Part shown: positions 1-5,184 of the stretch, in pieces | Position numbering within the stretch: position 1 is the first letter of the stretch | Layout of the letters: every line of letters starts with the position of its first letter | DNA from: Hyphomicrobiales bacterium | GTDB taxonomy: Bacteria; Pseudomonadota; Alphaproteobacteria; Rhizobiales; Beijerinckiaceae | DNA: 7,241 bases | Direction of reading: 5' to 3' | NCBI GenBank assembly: GCA_028290125.1 | Contig: JAQGKM010000353.1 | Span: 1-7,241, forward strand | Made by a program: the position numbers and the translations under genes | Notes under the pieces: model-generated | The model's database searches: none | What the model was told of the DNA's origin: nothing | Seen by the model: the letters and a program-made list of their open reading frames with translations, nothing else

Positions 1-220
1 GGTCGGACGAGCCGCCCCACGTCACGGACCCGTGGGTGGGCGCCAGCAAGCCCATCGCAAGGCGCAGCAGCGTGGTCTTGCCCGCGCCATTCGGCCCGAT
101 CACCAGCGTCGGCGCGCCGGGCCGGATGACGAGATCGATGTCGCGCAGGATCGGCACGCCGCCCGCGTGCAGGCTGGCATGCTCGAACACGAGCGGGAGA
201 TTGTGCAGCGGCGCGCGCAT
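1..220 (-). CDS. tupC: ABC transporter ATP-binding protein, tungstate type (TupC), partial
   Basis: This is the N-terminal 73 residues of an ABC ATPase; the rest lies beyond the left edge of the window. A Walker A motif GPNGAGKTT is visible at residues 42-50, preceded by the usual beta-strand region and followed by LLRLAMGLLAPTHG. The Q-loop, signature and Walker B motifs are outside the window. The ATG follows the TGA stop of the permease gene after one base (TGATATG), so translation is probably coupled; I see no strong ribosome binding site of its own. The ATPase would power uptake of an oxyanion through the permease encoded just upstream. The tungstate assignment rests on the TupB-like permease, not on this fragment. 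Being an ABC ATPase is nearly certain; substrate is inferred. Confidence 0.85.
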   Translation of the reverse strand, partial: MRAPLHNLPLVFEHASLHAGGVPILRDIDLVIRPGAPTLVIGPNGAGKTTLLRLAMGLLAPTHGSVTWGGSSD

Positions 221-221
221 A

Positions 222-914
222 TCAGCCGATCCGCGTCTGCGCCAAGGCGCGCAGGCCCCACGCGCTTGCATTGATGGCCAGCACGATGGCGAGCAGCACG
301 AGGCCGAGCCCCATGGCGAGCGGCAGATCACCCTTCGACGTTTCGAGCGCGATGGCGGTCGTCATCGTGCGGGTGAAGCCGTTGATGTTGCCACCGACGA
401 TCATCACTGCGCCGACTTCCGCCGCAGCGCGCCCGAAGCCCGCCAGCAGCGTGGTGACGAGCGCAACGCGCGCGTCGTAGAGCAGCGTCGCCAGTCGGGC
501 GAGCGGCGTCACCCCCATGGCGTTCAGCTCGTCGCGGTATTCGAGCCAGAGGTCTTCGACCGTCTGGCGGGTCAGCGCAGCGATGATCGGCGTGATCAGG
601 ATCGCCTGCGCGATGACCATGGCGGTCGGCGTGAACAGCAGGCCGTAGCCGCCGAGTGGCCCCGACCGCGACAGCAGCAGGAATACCGCGAGGCCGACGA
701 CGACGGGCGGCAGGCCCATGAAGGCATTGATGATGACGATCAGCACCCCCCGGCCCGGAAAGCGGGCAAGCGCCAGCAGCCCGCCGAGCGGCAGTCCAAC
801 CAGCGCCGCCAGGGCCACGGCCGACAGGCTGACCTTGAGCGACAGACCAACGATCGCGTAGAGCGCCGGGTCGCCCGTCATCACGAGCTGCCAGGCGCCA
901 GCACCCTCCAGCAT
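222..914 (-). CDS. tupB: Tungstate-type ABC transporter permease (TupB)
   Basis: A 230-residue inner-membrane permease of the binding-protein-dependent transport family. Hydrophobic segments are visible at about residues 17-50, 57-81, 94-114, 150-172 and 198-222. The cytoplasmic coupling loop lies at about 126-145 (YRDELNAMGVTPLARL). The stretch FGRAAAEVGAVMIVGGNI (160-177) followed by TTAIALETSKGDL (185-197) is what I associate with the TupB tungstate permease family; molybdate ModB proteins look different. Length fits the family (about 230). I chose the ATG at 914 because GGAGGA stands 5 bases before it and the first membrane segment begins soon after; a longer frame upstream runs antisense into the regulator gene. 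It is the first visible gene of the operon, with tupC one base behind. A substrate-binding TupA gene is not seen and may follow tupC or lie elsewhere. Molybdate transport cannot be excluded. Confidence 0.9.
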   Translation of the reverse strand: MLEGAGAWQLVMTGDPALYAIVGLSLKVSLSAVALAALVGLPLGGLLALARFPGRGVLIVIINAFMGLPPVVVGLAVFLLLSRSGPLGGYGLLFTPTAMVIAQAILITPIIAALTRQTVEDLWLEYRDELNAMGVTPLARLATLLYDARVALVTTLLAGFGRAAAEVGAVMIVGGNINGFTRTMTTAIALETSKGDLPLAMGLGLVLLAIVLAINASAWGLRALAQTRIG

Positions 915-930
915 GGCGTCCTCCACGGCG

Positions 931-961
931 AAGATAGGGCGTTGAATTCTGGAATTGTCAA
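931..961 (-). promoter_or_regulatory. Candidate sigma-70-type promoter for tupBC
   Basis: On the minus strand a perfect TTGACA -35 reads from 961 to 956. A partial -10 (CTATCT or TATCTT) follows at 937-931 with a spacer of 18-19 bases. The leader would be short, starting close to the GGAGGA ribosome binding site at 919-924. The -35 is convincing and the -10 is weak, which would fit a promoter whose activity depends on the divergent regulator. Inferred from sequence only. Confidence 0.45.
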
Positions 962-965
962 ATGC

Positions 966-994
966 TTGAACAAACGCATATTCGTGCATAAAAA
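966..994 (+). promoter_or_regulatory. Candidate promoter of the HTH/PBP regulator, possibly leaderless
   Basis: TTGAAC at 966-971 and TAAAAA at 989-994 are separated by 17 bases. Initiation about seven bases after the -10 would fall at 1001-1002, on or next to the ATG at 1002. This start has no convincing ribosome binding site: the nearest AGG, at 998-1000, is only one base away. A leaderless mRNA would explain that. The -10 match is only 4 of 6. Confidence 0.35.
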
Positions 995-998
995 TGCA
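985..998. promoter_or_regulatory. Perfect inverted repeat, candidate operator of the HTH/PBP regulator
   Basis: TGCAT-AAAA-ATGCA is a perfect dyad overlapping the candidate -10 and ending four bases before the regulator ATG. It belongs to a wider cluster of the same half-site: ATGC at 962-965, GCAT at 976-979, GCAT at 986-989 and ATGC at 994-997. Placement between two divergent transcription units suggests autoregulation and control of tupBC. It does not resemble the ModE box of enteric bacteria. The dyad is seen; its role as operator is inferred. Confidence 0.45.
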
Positions 999-1001
999 GG
1001 C

Positions 1002-1880
1002 ATGGATCTGCTCAACACCGCCGAAGCCGCCGAATACCTCCGCATCAAGGAGCGCAAGCTCTACGAACTCGTCGCCGAGGGCGCCGTGCCGTGCGCGAAA
1101 GTCACGGGCAAGTGGCTGTTCCCGCGCCATGAACTCGATCGCTGGGTGATCTCGGGCCTGGCCGTGCCGCAGGGCATGATCGCCACCCCCGCGCCGCCCA
1201 TCGTCGGCGGCAGCCAGGATTCCTTGCTCGAGTGGGCGCTGCGCGATTCGGGGTCAGGGCTTGCGGCGCTGCCCGAAGGCAGCGAGGCGGGCGTCGCGCG
1301 TCTGCTGCGCGGCGAGGTTCTGGCGGCCGCGATCCATTACCACGCGGCCGACGTCGCCGACGCCAATCCGCGCGCCATCCGCCGCCTGCCCGGCCTGCAC
1401 GACGCCGTGCTGATCGCCTTCGGCATGCGCGAACAGGGGCTGCTCGTCGCGCCCGGAAACCCGCGCGGACTTCTGTCGCTGCAGGATGCGCTGGCCCAAG
1501 GCGCGCGTTTCGCCATGCGCCAGAAAGGCGCCGGCGCGCAGATGCTGCTCGACGTTCTGCTGGAGCGGCTCGGCGTGAAGGCGGCGGACGTGAAGCGGCT
1601 CGATCCGCCCTGCCTCACCGGCCCCGATCTCGCCAACGCTATCGCGCATGGCGACGCGGATTGCGGCGTCGCGACGCGCAGCGCCGCCAGGGTCGCGCGG
1701 CTCGATTTCGTGCCGTTGCTATTCGAGCATTTCGATCTGGTGATGCGGCAGGCGGATTATTTCCGCCCGCCGATGCAGAAGCTGATGATGACGCTGCGCA
1801 GCGAACGTCTGCGTGCGCAGGCGCTCGACCTCACCGGCTATGACGTGAGTCATGCCGGTGAGGTGCGCAGCGCGCCCTAG
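1002..1880 (+). CDS. HTH regulator with periplasmic-binding-protein-like sensor domain
   Basis: A 292-residue one-component transcription factor. Residues 3-49 form an excisionase/MerR-type helix-turn-helix (LLNTAEAAEYLRIKERKLYELV, then GKWLFPRHELDRWV), matching the HTH_17 family. From about residue 67 to the end it resembles the cytoplasmic PBP-like sensor domain (PF12727), with LLVAPGNPRGL, FAMRQKGAGAQMLLD and DADCGVATRSAARV, and a family-like C-terminus ending GYDVSHAGEV. Such proteins are commonly encoded beside molybdate or tungstate transporters, so I infer that it binds an oxyanion and controls tupBC. The reading frame is open far upstream on this strand, but that part is antisense to tupB. 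ATG 1002 is chosen because the HTH starts right there. Its TAG stop overlaps the stop of the convergent pirin gene in CTAG. The ligand and the sign of regulation are unknown. Confidence 0.85.
   Translation: MDLLNTAEAAEYLRIKERKLYELVAEGAVPCAKVTGKWLFPRHELDRWVISGLAVPQGMIATPAPPIVGGSQDSLLEWALRDSGSGLAALPEGSEAGVARLLRGEVLAAAIHYHAADVADANPRAIRRLPGLHDAVLIAFGMREQGLLVAPGNPRGLLSLQDALAQGARFAMRQKGAGAQMLLDVLLERLGVKAADVKRLDPPCLTGPDLANAIAHGDADCGVATRSAARVARLDFVPLLFEHFDLVMRQADYFRPPMQKLMMTLRSERLRAQALDLTGYDVSHAGEVRSAP
1828..1864. other. Strong stem-loop near the end of the regulator gene, possible two-way 3' end signal
   Basis: The arms ACCTCACCGGC (1828-1838) and GCCGGTGAGGT (1854-1864) are perfectly complementary over 11 bp. 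Inside them ATGAC (1840-1844) pairs with GTCAT (1849-1853) around a GTGA loop, leaving only T1839 unpaired. The result is a 16-bp stem with a GNRA-type tetraloop on the plus-strand RNA. It lies inside the last codons of the regulator, and for the opposite pirin transcript it sits 12 bases past the stop. Neither strand shows a T-run after the stem, so it is not a classical intrinsic terminator. It could act as an RNA 3'-end stabiliser, a Rho-assisted end, or be incidental coding sequence. Confidence 0.5.
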
Positions 1881-2749
1881 GACGCGAAGGCTTCGAGGTC
1901 GCCCATCTTGCCACGACGGAAATCGTCGATGGCGGCGCGGATCTCGGCCTCGCTGTTCATCACGAACGGGCCGTAATGCGCGATCGGCTCGTTGAGCGGC
2001 TTGCCGGTGAGCACCAGCAGTTTTGCGTCGCTCGCGACGCGCAGCGCGATCGACTCGCCCTGCTGGTCGAAGGTCAGCAGGCCCGCCTGTTTGACCTCAC
2101 GGCCACCGACGCTCACCGCGCCCGAGAACAACGCGATCATCACATTGTCGCCGGCGGCGATCGGCAGTTCGAGATCGGCGCCGGCCTTGGCGTCGATGTC
2201 CCAGACATGCAGCGGCGAGAAGGTCCGCGCCGGGCCTTTCGCGTCGCCGTAGGATCCCGCGACGACGCGCAGGGTTGCGCCGCCGAGATCGACGACCGGA
2301 ATGTCGCCTTTCAGGATCGTCTGGTAGTGCGGCGCCGCCGACTTGTCGCTCTTGGGCAGGTTCACCCACAATTGCGCCATCGACACCTTTCCGCCGCGCT
2401 TAGACTGTTCGCGCGAATGGAATTCCTCGTGCAGCAGACCGCTGCCCGCCGTCATCCATTGCACGTCGCCGGGGCCGATCGTCCCGCTGTTGCCGGCGCT
2501 GTCGCGGTGTTCGATCTCGCCGTCGTAGACGATCGTCACCGTTTCAAAGCCGCGATGCGGATGGGCGCCGACGCCCGGCGGCTTCGTGCTCGGGCGAAAC
2601 TCGTGCGGAGCCGCGTAGTCGAGCATCAGGAAAGGACTGACCTCCTGCCCGAACGCCAGATCGGCGAACAGCGGAAAGACGTGGAAGCCGTCACCGACCC
2701 AATGCGGCTGCGGAGACGGCAGGACGGACGTGAGCTTGCGATGCGCCAT
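1877..2749 (-). CDS. Pirin family protein
   Basis: A 290-residue bicupin of the pirin/YhhW family. The N-terminal cupin carries the metal-ligand set of the family: H63 and H65 in GAHPHRGFETV, then H107 and E109 in GSGLLHEEFH. These correspond by motif to the iron ligands of human pirin and of E. coli YhhW, a quercetin 2,3-dioxygenase. The C-terminal cupin has PLHVWDIDAKAG and the terminal family block NEPIAHYGPFVMNSEAEI. Two ATGs compete. The one at 2749 has AAGGA about seven bases upstream, whereas the one at 2755 leaves only a base or two, so I prefer 2749; the alternative adds two residues. It is the last gene of the nitroreductase-doxX-pirin operon, 28 bases after doxX. The exact substrate is unknown; a cytosolic dioxygenase or redox-sensing role is plausible. 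Its stop overlaps that of the convergent regulator. Confidence 0.93.
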   Translation of the reverse strand: MAHRKLTSVLPSPQPHWVGDGFHVFPLFADLAFGQEVSPFLMLDYAAPHEFRPSTKPPGVGAHPHRGFETVTIVYDGEIEHRDSAGNSGTIGPGDVQWMTAGSGLLHEEFHSREQSKRGGKVSMAQLWVNLPKSDKSAAPHYQTILKGDIPVVDLGGATLRVVAGSYGDAKGPARTFSPLHVWDIDAKAGADLELPIAAGDNVMIALFSGAVSVGGREVKQAGLLTFDQQGESIALRVASDAKLLVLTGKPLNEPIAHYGPFVMNSEAEIRAAIDDFRRGKMGDLEAFAS

Positions 2750-2777
2750 GGTCATATCCTTTCGGTTTGCGCGCGCG

Positions 2778-3194
2778 TCAGGTGCGGCGCGCGTCGAGGC
2801 TGTAGGGTCCGGCGCCTGCGGCGACCAGATACAGGAAGATGAAGCAGAACAGAATGGCCGCGTCTCCGCCATTCAGCGAGGGGAAGAAGCCCTTGGAGGC
2901 GTGGCCCAGGAAATACGCCACCGCCATCATGCCAGACAGCACGAAGGCGACGGGCCGCGTGAGGAGACCGACGACGATCAGGAGACCGCCCACCAGTTCA
3001 AGAGCGCCGGCGAACCCCATGAAGGAAAAGAGCGTCAGCCCGTCGAACGACGGATCATGCGGAAAGCCGAGCAGCTTGGACGTTCCGTGCTCGAGAAACA
3101 GCAGCCCGGTCATGACGCGAAGCGCCGTGAGGGCCGCGGGTTGCCAGGTGGCGACCGAGGAGGTGGTGGTCTGGTTGAACGAGGTGCTGGTCAT
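2778..3194 (-). CDS. DoxX family membrane protein
   Basis: A 138-residue integral membrane protein with four hydrophobic segments at about residues 20-36, 53-77, 80-98 and 110-128. The first has the DoxX pattern RVMTGLLFLEHGTSKLLGF, and the second is glycine-rich (FAGALELVGGLLIVVGLLTRP). Size and layout match the DoxX/DoxD-like family, whose bacterial members are poorly characterised and are often found with pirins and oxidoreductases. A GGAG lies ten bases before the ATG. The gene starts 24 bases after the nitroreductase stop and is followed by pirin 28 bases later, so all three are probably cotranscribed. A membrane partner in redox or thiol stress defence is an inference from the neighbours; the sequence itself shows no cofactor motif. 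Confidence 0.9.
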   Translation of the reverse strand: MTSTSFNQTTTSSVATWQPAALTALRVMTGLLFLEHGTSKLLGFPHDPSFDGLTLFSFMGFAGALELVGGLLIVVGLLTRPVAFVLSGMMAVAYFLGHASKGFFPSLNGGDAAILFCFIFLYLVAAGAGPYSLDARRT

Positions 3195-3218
3195 GGTCGT
3201 GTCTCTCCTGAGGGACGA

Positions 3219-3833
3219 TTAAGCGAAACGCGCAATGTCGTCGAAGGCGAAACGCGGCGAACGCGGAAACAGCTTCGTGGCATCGCCGTAGCCGATGTTC
3301 ACGAGCACGTTGGAGCGCACCTTCGTCCCCGGGAAGAACGCCGCGTCTACCTTGTCGGCGTCAAAGCCGGTCATCGGGCCGGTGTCGAGCCCGAGCGACC
3401 GCAGGGCGAAAATGAGATAGGCGACCTGCAGCGTGCCGTTGCGATAGGCCGTGTCGGTTGCAAAGGCCTCGTTGCCGGCAAACCACGAACGCGCATCGGC
3501 ATGCGGGAAGAGCTTGGGCAGATGCTCGAACGCGTCCTTGTCGTAGCCGACGATGGCGGTTACGGGCGCCGACATGGTCTTCTCGACATTGCCGGGCGCC
3601 AGCGCCTCCTTCAGCTTTTCCTTGGCGTCCGCCGAGCGGACGAAGACGAGGCGCATGGGCGAGATGTTCGCGCTGGTCGGGCCGAACTTCGCGAGGTCGA
3701 CGGCTTCGCGCAGAAGGCTGTCCGACACCGGCCGGTCGAGCCAGCCATTGTGGGTGCGGGCGTCGCGGAAGAGGAGATCGAGCGAGGTCTCGTCGAGACG
3801 GGCGGTGACGGCGACGGGGTTGCTGGTGGTCAT
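3219..3833 (-). CDS. rutE: RutE-family FMN nitroreductase (malonic semialdehyde reductase homologue)
   Basis: A 204-residue protein closely resembling E. coli RutE (about 196 residues) in motif order: ARTHNGW (25-31), FGPTSANISPMR (50-61), GNVEKTMSAPVTAIV (81-95), LFPHADARSWF (109-118), LGLDTGPMTGFD (147-158) and NIGYGD (179-184). RutE/HadB-type enzymes are small flavin-dependent reductases. RutE reduces the semialdehyde made during pyrimidine breakdown, and relatives reduce quinones or nitro compounds. AAGGA stands eight bases before the ATG. It is the first gene of the operon with doxX and pirin, and a LysR gene is divergent from it. No other rut gene is visible, so the true substrate here may be a quinone, enal or nitroaromatic rather than malonic semialdehyde. 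Family is secure; substrate is not. Confidence 0.88.
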   Translation of the reverse strand: MTTSNPVAVTARLDETSLDLLFRDARTHNGWLDRPVSDSLLREAVDLAKFGPTSANISPMRLVFVRSADAKEKLKEALAPGNVEKTMSAPVTAIVGYDKDAFEHLPKLFPHADARSWFAGNEAFATDTAYRNGTLQVAYLIFALRSLGLDTGPMTGFDADKVDAAFFPGTKVRSNVLVNIGYGDATKLFPRSPRFAFDDIARFA

Positions 3834-3889
3834 GGCGGGTGTCCTTGCCTGAATTCGATGGTGGACAGATGCTCCCTTCCATGCATCAA

Positions 3890-3902
3890 TTCAATTGTTG
3901 AA
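3890..3902. promoter_or_regulatory. LysR-type operator (T-N11-A dyad)
   Basis: TTCAA-TTG-TTGAA is a perfect 5-bp inverted repeat and fits the LysR box T-N11-A exactly. It lies in the 101-bp gap between the divergent nitroreductase operon and the LysR gene, 57 bases upstream of the former start and 33 bases upstream of the latter. It is the most AT-rich spot in the gap. Binding by the adjacent LysR protein, controlling both directions, is the natural inference. I cannot place firm -35/-10 boxes for either gene, which is common for activated promoters. Confidence 0.6.
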
Positions 3903-3934
3903 AAACTGGCATTATCCATCACTCAGGCCGATAG

Positions 3935-4855
3935 ATGATTGAGAACCTCACCCTAGACCAGCTGCGCATCTTCATCACTGTCGCCGAGACCGGCAGCTTT
4001 TCGGCGGCCGCCCGCAAACTCAGCCGCGTGCAGTCGGCGGTCAGCCAGTCCATGCAGGGGCTCGAAGTCATCCTGGGGACGCCGGTCTTCGACCGCTCCG
4101 GCAAGGCGCCGAAGCTCAACGAGGCCGGGCGGGCGATCCTGGCCGACGCACAGCGGCTGGTCGACGGCGCCCGCGCGTTGAAGGCCCATGCCGCCGAAAT
4201 GGCAGCCGGCGTCGAGCCCGAGCTCGCTCTGGCGGTCGACGCCATCTTTCCCAACGCCCTGCTGATGGAGAGCCTGAAGGCGCTGCGCGAGACGTTCCAC
4301 GGCTTGCCGGTCTCGGTCTACACCGAGGGCCTCGGCGGGCCGGAACAGCGGCTGCGCGACGGCCTCGTGCGGCTGGCCCTGTCGTCCTTCGCGTCCCGCG
4401 AACGCGCGCCGGATCTCGAAAGCGAATTCCTCACGCGCATTCCGATGATTCCCGTGGTGGCGTCGTCGCATCCGCTGGCGCAGATCGAAGGTGCGGTGAC
4501 GCGCGAGCAGATCGAATATGAAACGCAGCTCGTGCTCACCGACCGCACGCCGATCAGCCACAATTCCTTCGGCGGAATCCTCAGCCGCAAGATCTGGCGC
4601 TTCGCCGACATGGGCGCGCGACTCGAGTTCCTGCTCGAAGGTTTTGGCTGGTGCAACATGCCGACCCACATGGTGGAAGGCGCGTTGCGGGATGGCCGGC
4701 TGAAGCGGCTCGAAATCGCCGGCGCCGCGCCGGTCGAACTCACGATGCATGTCGTGCATGAGCGCGGACGCGCGCCGGGACGCGCGGGGCGCTGGCTGAT
4801 CGAAGACCTGCGCCAACGCCTCGTCGGATGTCCGTCGCAATTCGTGGTGGGCTAG
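3935..4855 (+). CDS. LysR family transcriptional regulator
   Basis: A 306-residue protein with the standard LysR layout. The winged helix-turn-helix occupies residues 5-65 (LTLDQLRIFITVAETGSFSAA, then a recognition helix around QSAVSQSMQGLE, then FDRSGKAPKLNEAGR). A linker helix runs to about residue 90, and the rest is the substrate-binding-like effector domain. FDRSG replaces the more usual FxRxx(R), a modest variation. Start at 3935 is the only ATG near the HTH; the ribosome binding site is weak (AGG seven bases upstream). It is divergent from the nitroreductase-doxX-pirin operon, with a LysR box between them, so it most likely regulates that operon in response to an electrophile or redox signal. 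Its TAG stop overlaps the stop of the convergent PHA-system gene. Confidence 0.93.
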   Translation: MIENLTLDQLRIFITVAETGSFSAAARKLSRVQSAVSQSMQGLEVILGTPVFDRSGKAPKLNEAGRAILADAQRLVDGARALKAHAAEMAAGVEPELALAVDAIFPNALLMESLKALRETFHGLPVSVYTEGLGGPEQRLRDGLVRLALSSFASRERAPDLESEFLTRIPMIPVVASSHPLAQIEGAVTREQIEYETQLVLTDRTPISHNSFGGILSRKIWRFADMGARLEFLLEGFGWCNMPTHMVEGALRDGRLKRLEIAGAAPVELTMHVVHERGRAPGRAGRWLIEDLRQRLVGCPSQFVVG

Positions 4856-5178
4856 CTCTTCTTCGGCGGCTCCAGCCGCAGGCTGTCCGAGCCCTTGCGC
4901 TGCAGGAAGCCGCCGATCTTGTCGGCCATGGCGCCCAGCAACATCGGCAGCATGACCTTCACCTCGACCGAATCCGCGCGGACCTCGACTTCGCCCGTCA
5001 CCGTCTGGCCGAGCGCGCCGACGCGCAGGTCGGCATGGTTGCCGGTCCACGCGACGTCGGACGACGAAAGATGCGCGCCATAATCGGCGCGCATCTTGTC
5101 GAGACCCGTGCGGAGGCGGCGAGCCGCCTCCTCCGCGCCGAGTTGATGCGGGATCGAGACCTTCAGCTCACGCGGCAT
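4852..5178 (-). CDS. Polyhydroxyalkanoic acid system family protein
   Basis: A 108-residue soluble protein with no signal peptide. The opening MPRELKVSIPHQLGAEEAARRL, the central VAWTGNHADLRVGALGQTVTGEVEV and the closing LPMLLGAMADKIGGFLQRKG match what I know of the PHA_gran_rgn family (PF09650), named from its linkage with polyhydroxyalkanoate granule genes; the molecular function is not established. The fold looks like a small alpha/beta domain. Its ATG lies six bases after the stop of the preceding stress-protein gene. The GAGG overlapping that TGA stop is the likely ribosome binding site, so the two are probably translationally coupled. No PHA synthase or phasin gene is in the window. Convergent with LysR and sharing CTAG with it. 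Confidence 0.85.
   Translation of the reverse strand: MPRELKVSIPHQLGAEEAARRLRTGLDKMRADYGAHLSSSDVAWTGNHADLRVGALGQTVTGEVEVRADSVEVKVMLPMLLGAMADKIGGFLQRKGSDSLRLEPPKKS
4866..4879. other. Small GC-rich hairpin at the LysR/PHA-protein junction
   Basis: GCGGC-TCCA-GCCGC (4867-4879, with flanking bases) can fold as a 5-6-bp stem ten bases after the LysR stop. It is inside the C-terminal codons of the opposite gene. There is no T-run, and in such GC-rich DNA a stem this short may be chance. Listed as the only candidate 3'-end structure for the LysR transcript. Confidence 0.2.
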
Positions 5179-5184
5179 CTGGCC

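Noticed and set aside
941..961. GAATTC-TG-GAATTG as a repeat or operator in the tup gap
   Set aside because: Only a short AATT-N4-AATT symmetry that is largely explained by the minus-strand -35; too weak to list as a separate site.
36..1001. Upstream extension of the HTH/PBP regulator frame to a 614-residue protein
   Set aside because: This part is antisense to tupB and tupC, is rich in Arg/Gln/His without domain features, and the HTH begins right at ATG 1002.
915..1130. N-terminal extension of tupB to a 302-residue protein
   Set aside because: It would run antisense through the regulator's HTH; the ATG at 914 has GGAGGA at good spacing and gives the usual TupB length.
2756..2872. Longer start for pirin at 2872
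   Set aside because: It would overlap the doxX 3' end out of frame; the ATG at 2749 has a well-spaced AAGGA.
2730..3938. 402-residue open frame on the plus strand
   Set aside because: Antisense shadow of pirin, doxX and the nitroreductase; the translation is Arg/Gly/Glu-rich with no family features.
3953..5050. 365-residue open frame on the minus strand opposite LysR
   Set aside because: Overlaps two well-recognised genes and shows only the Arg/His-rich composition of a GC-rich antisense frame.
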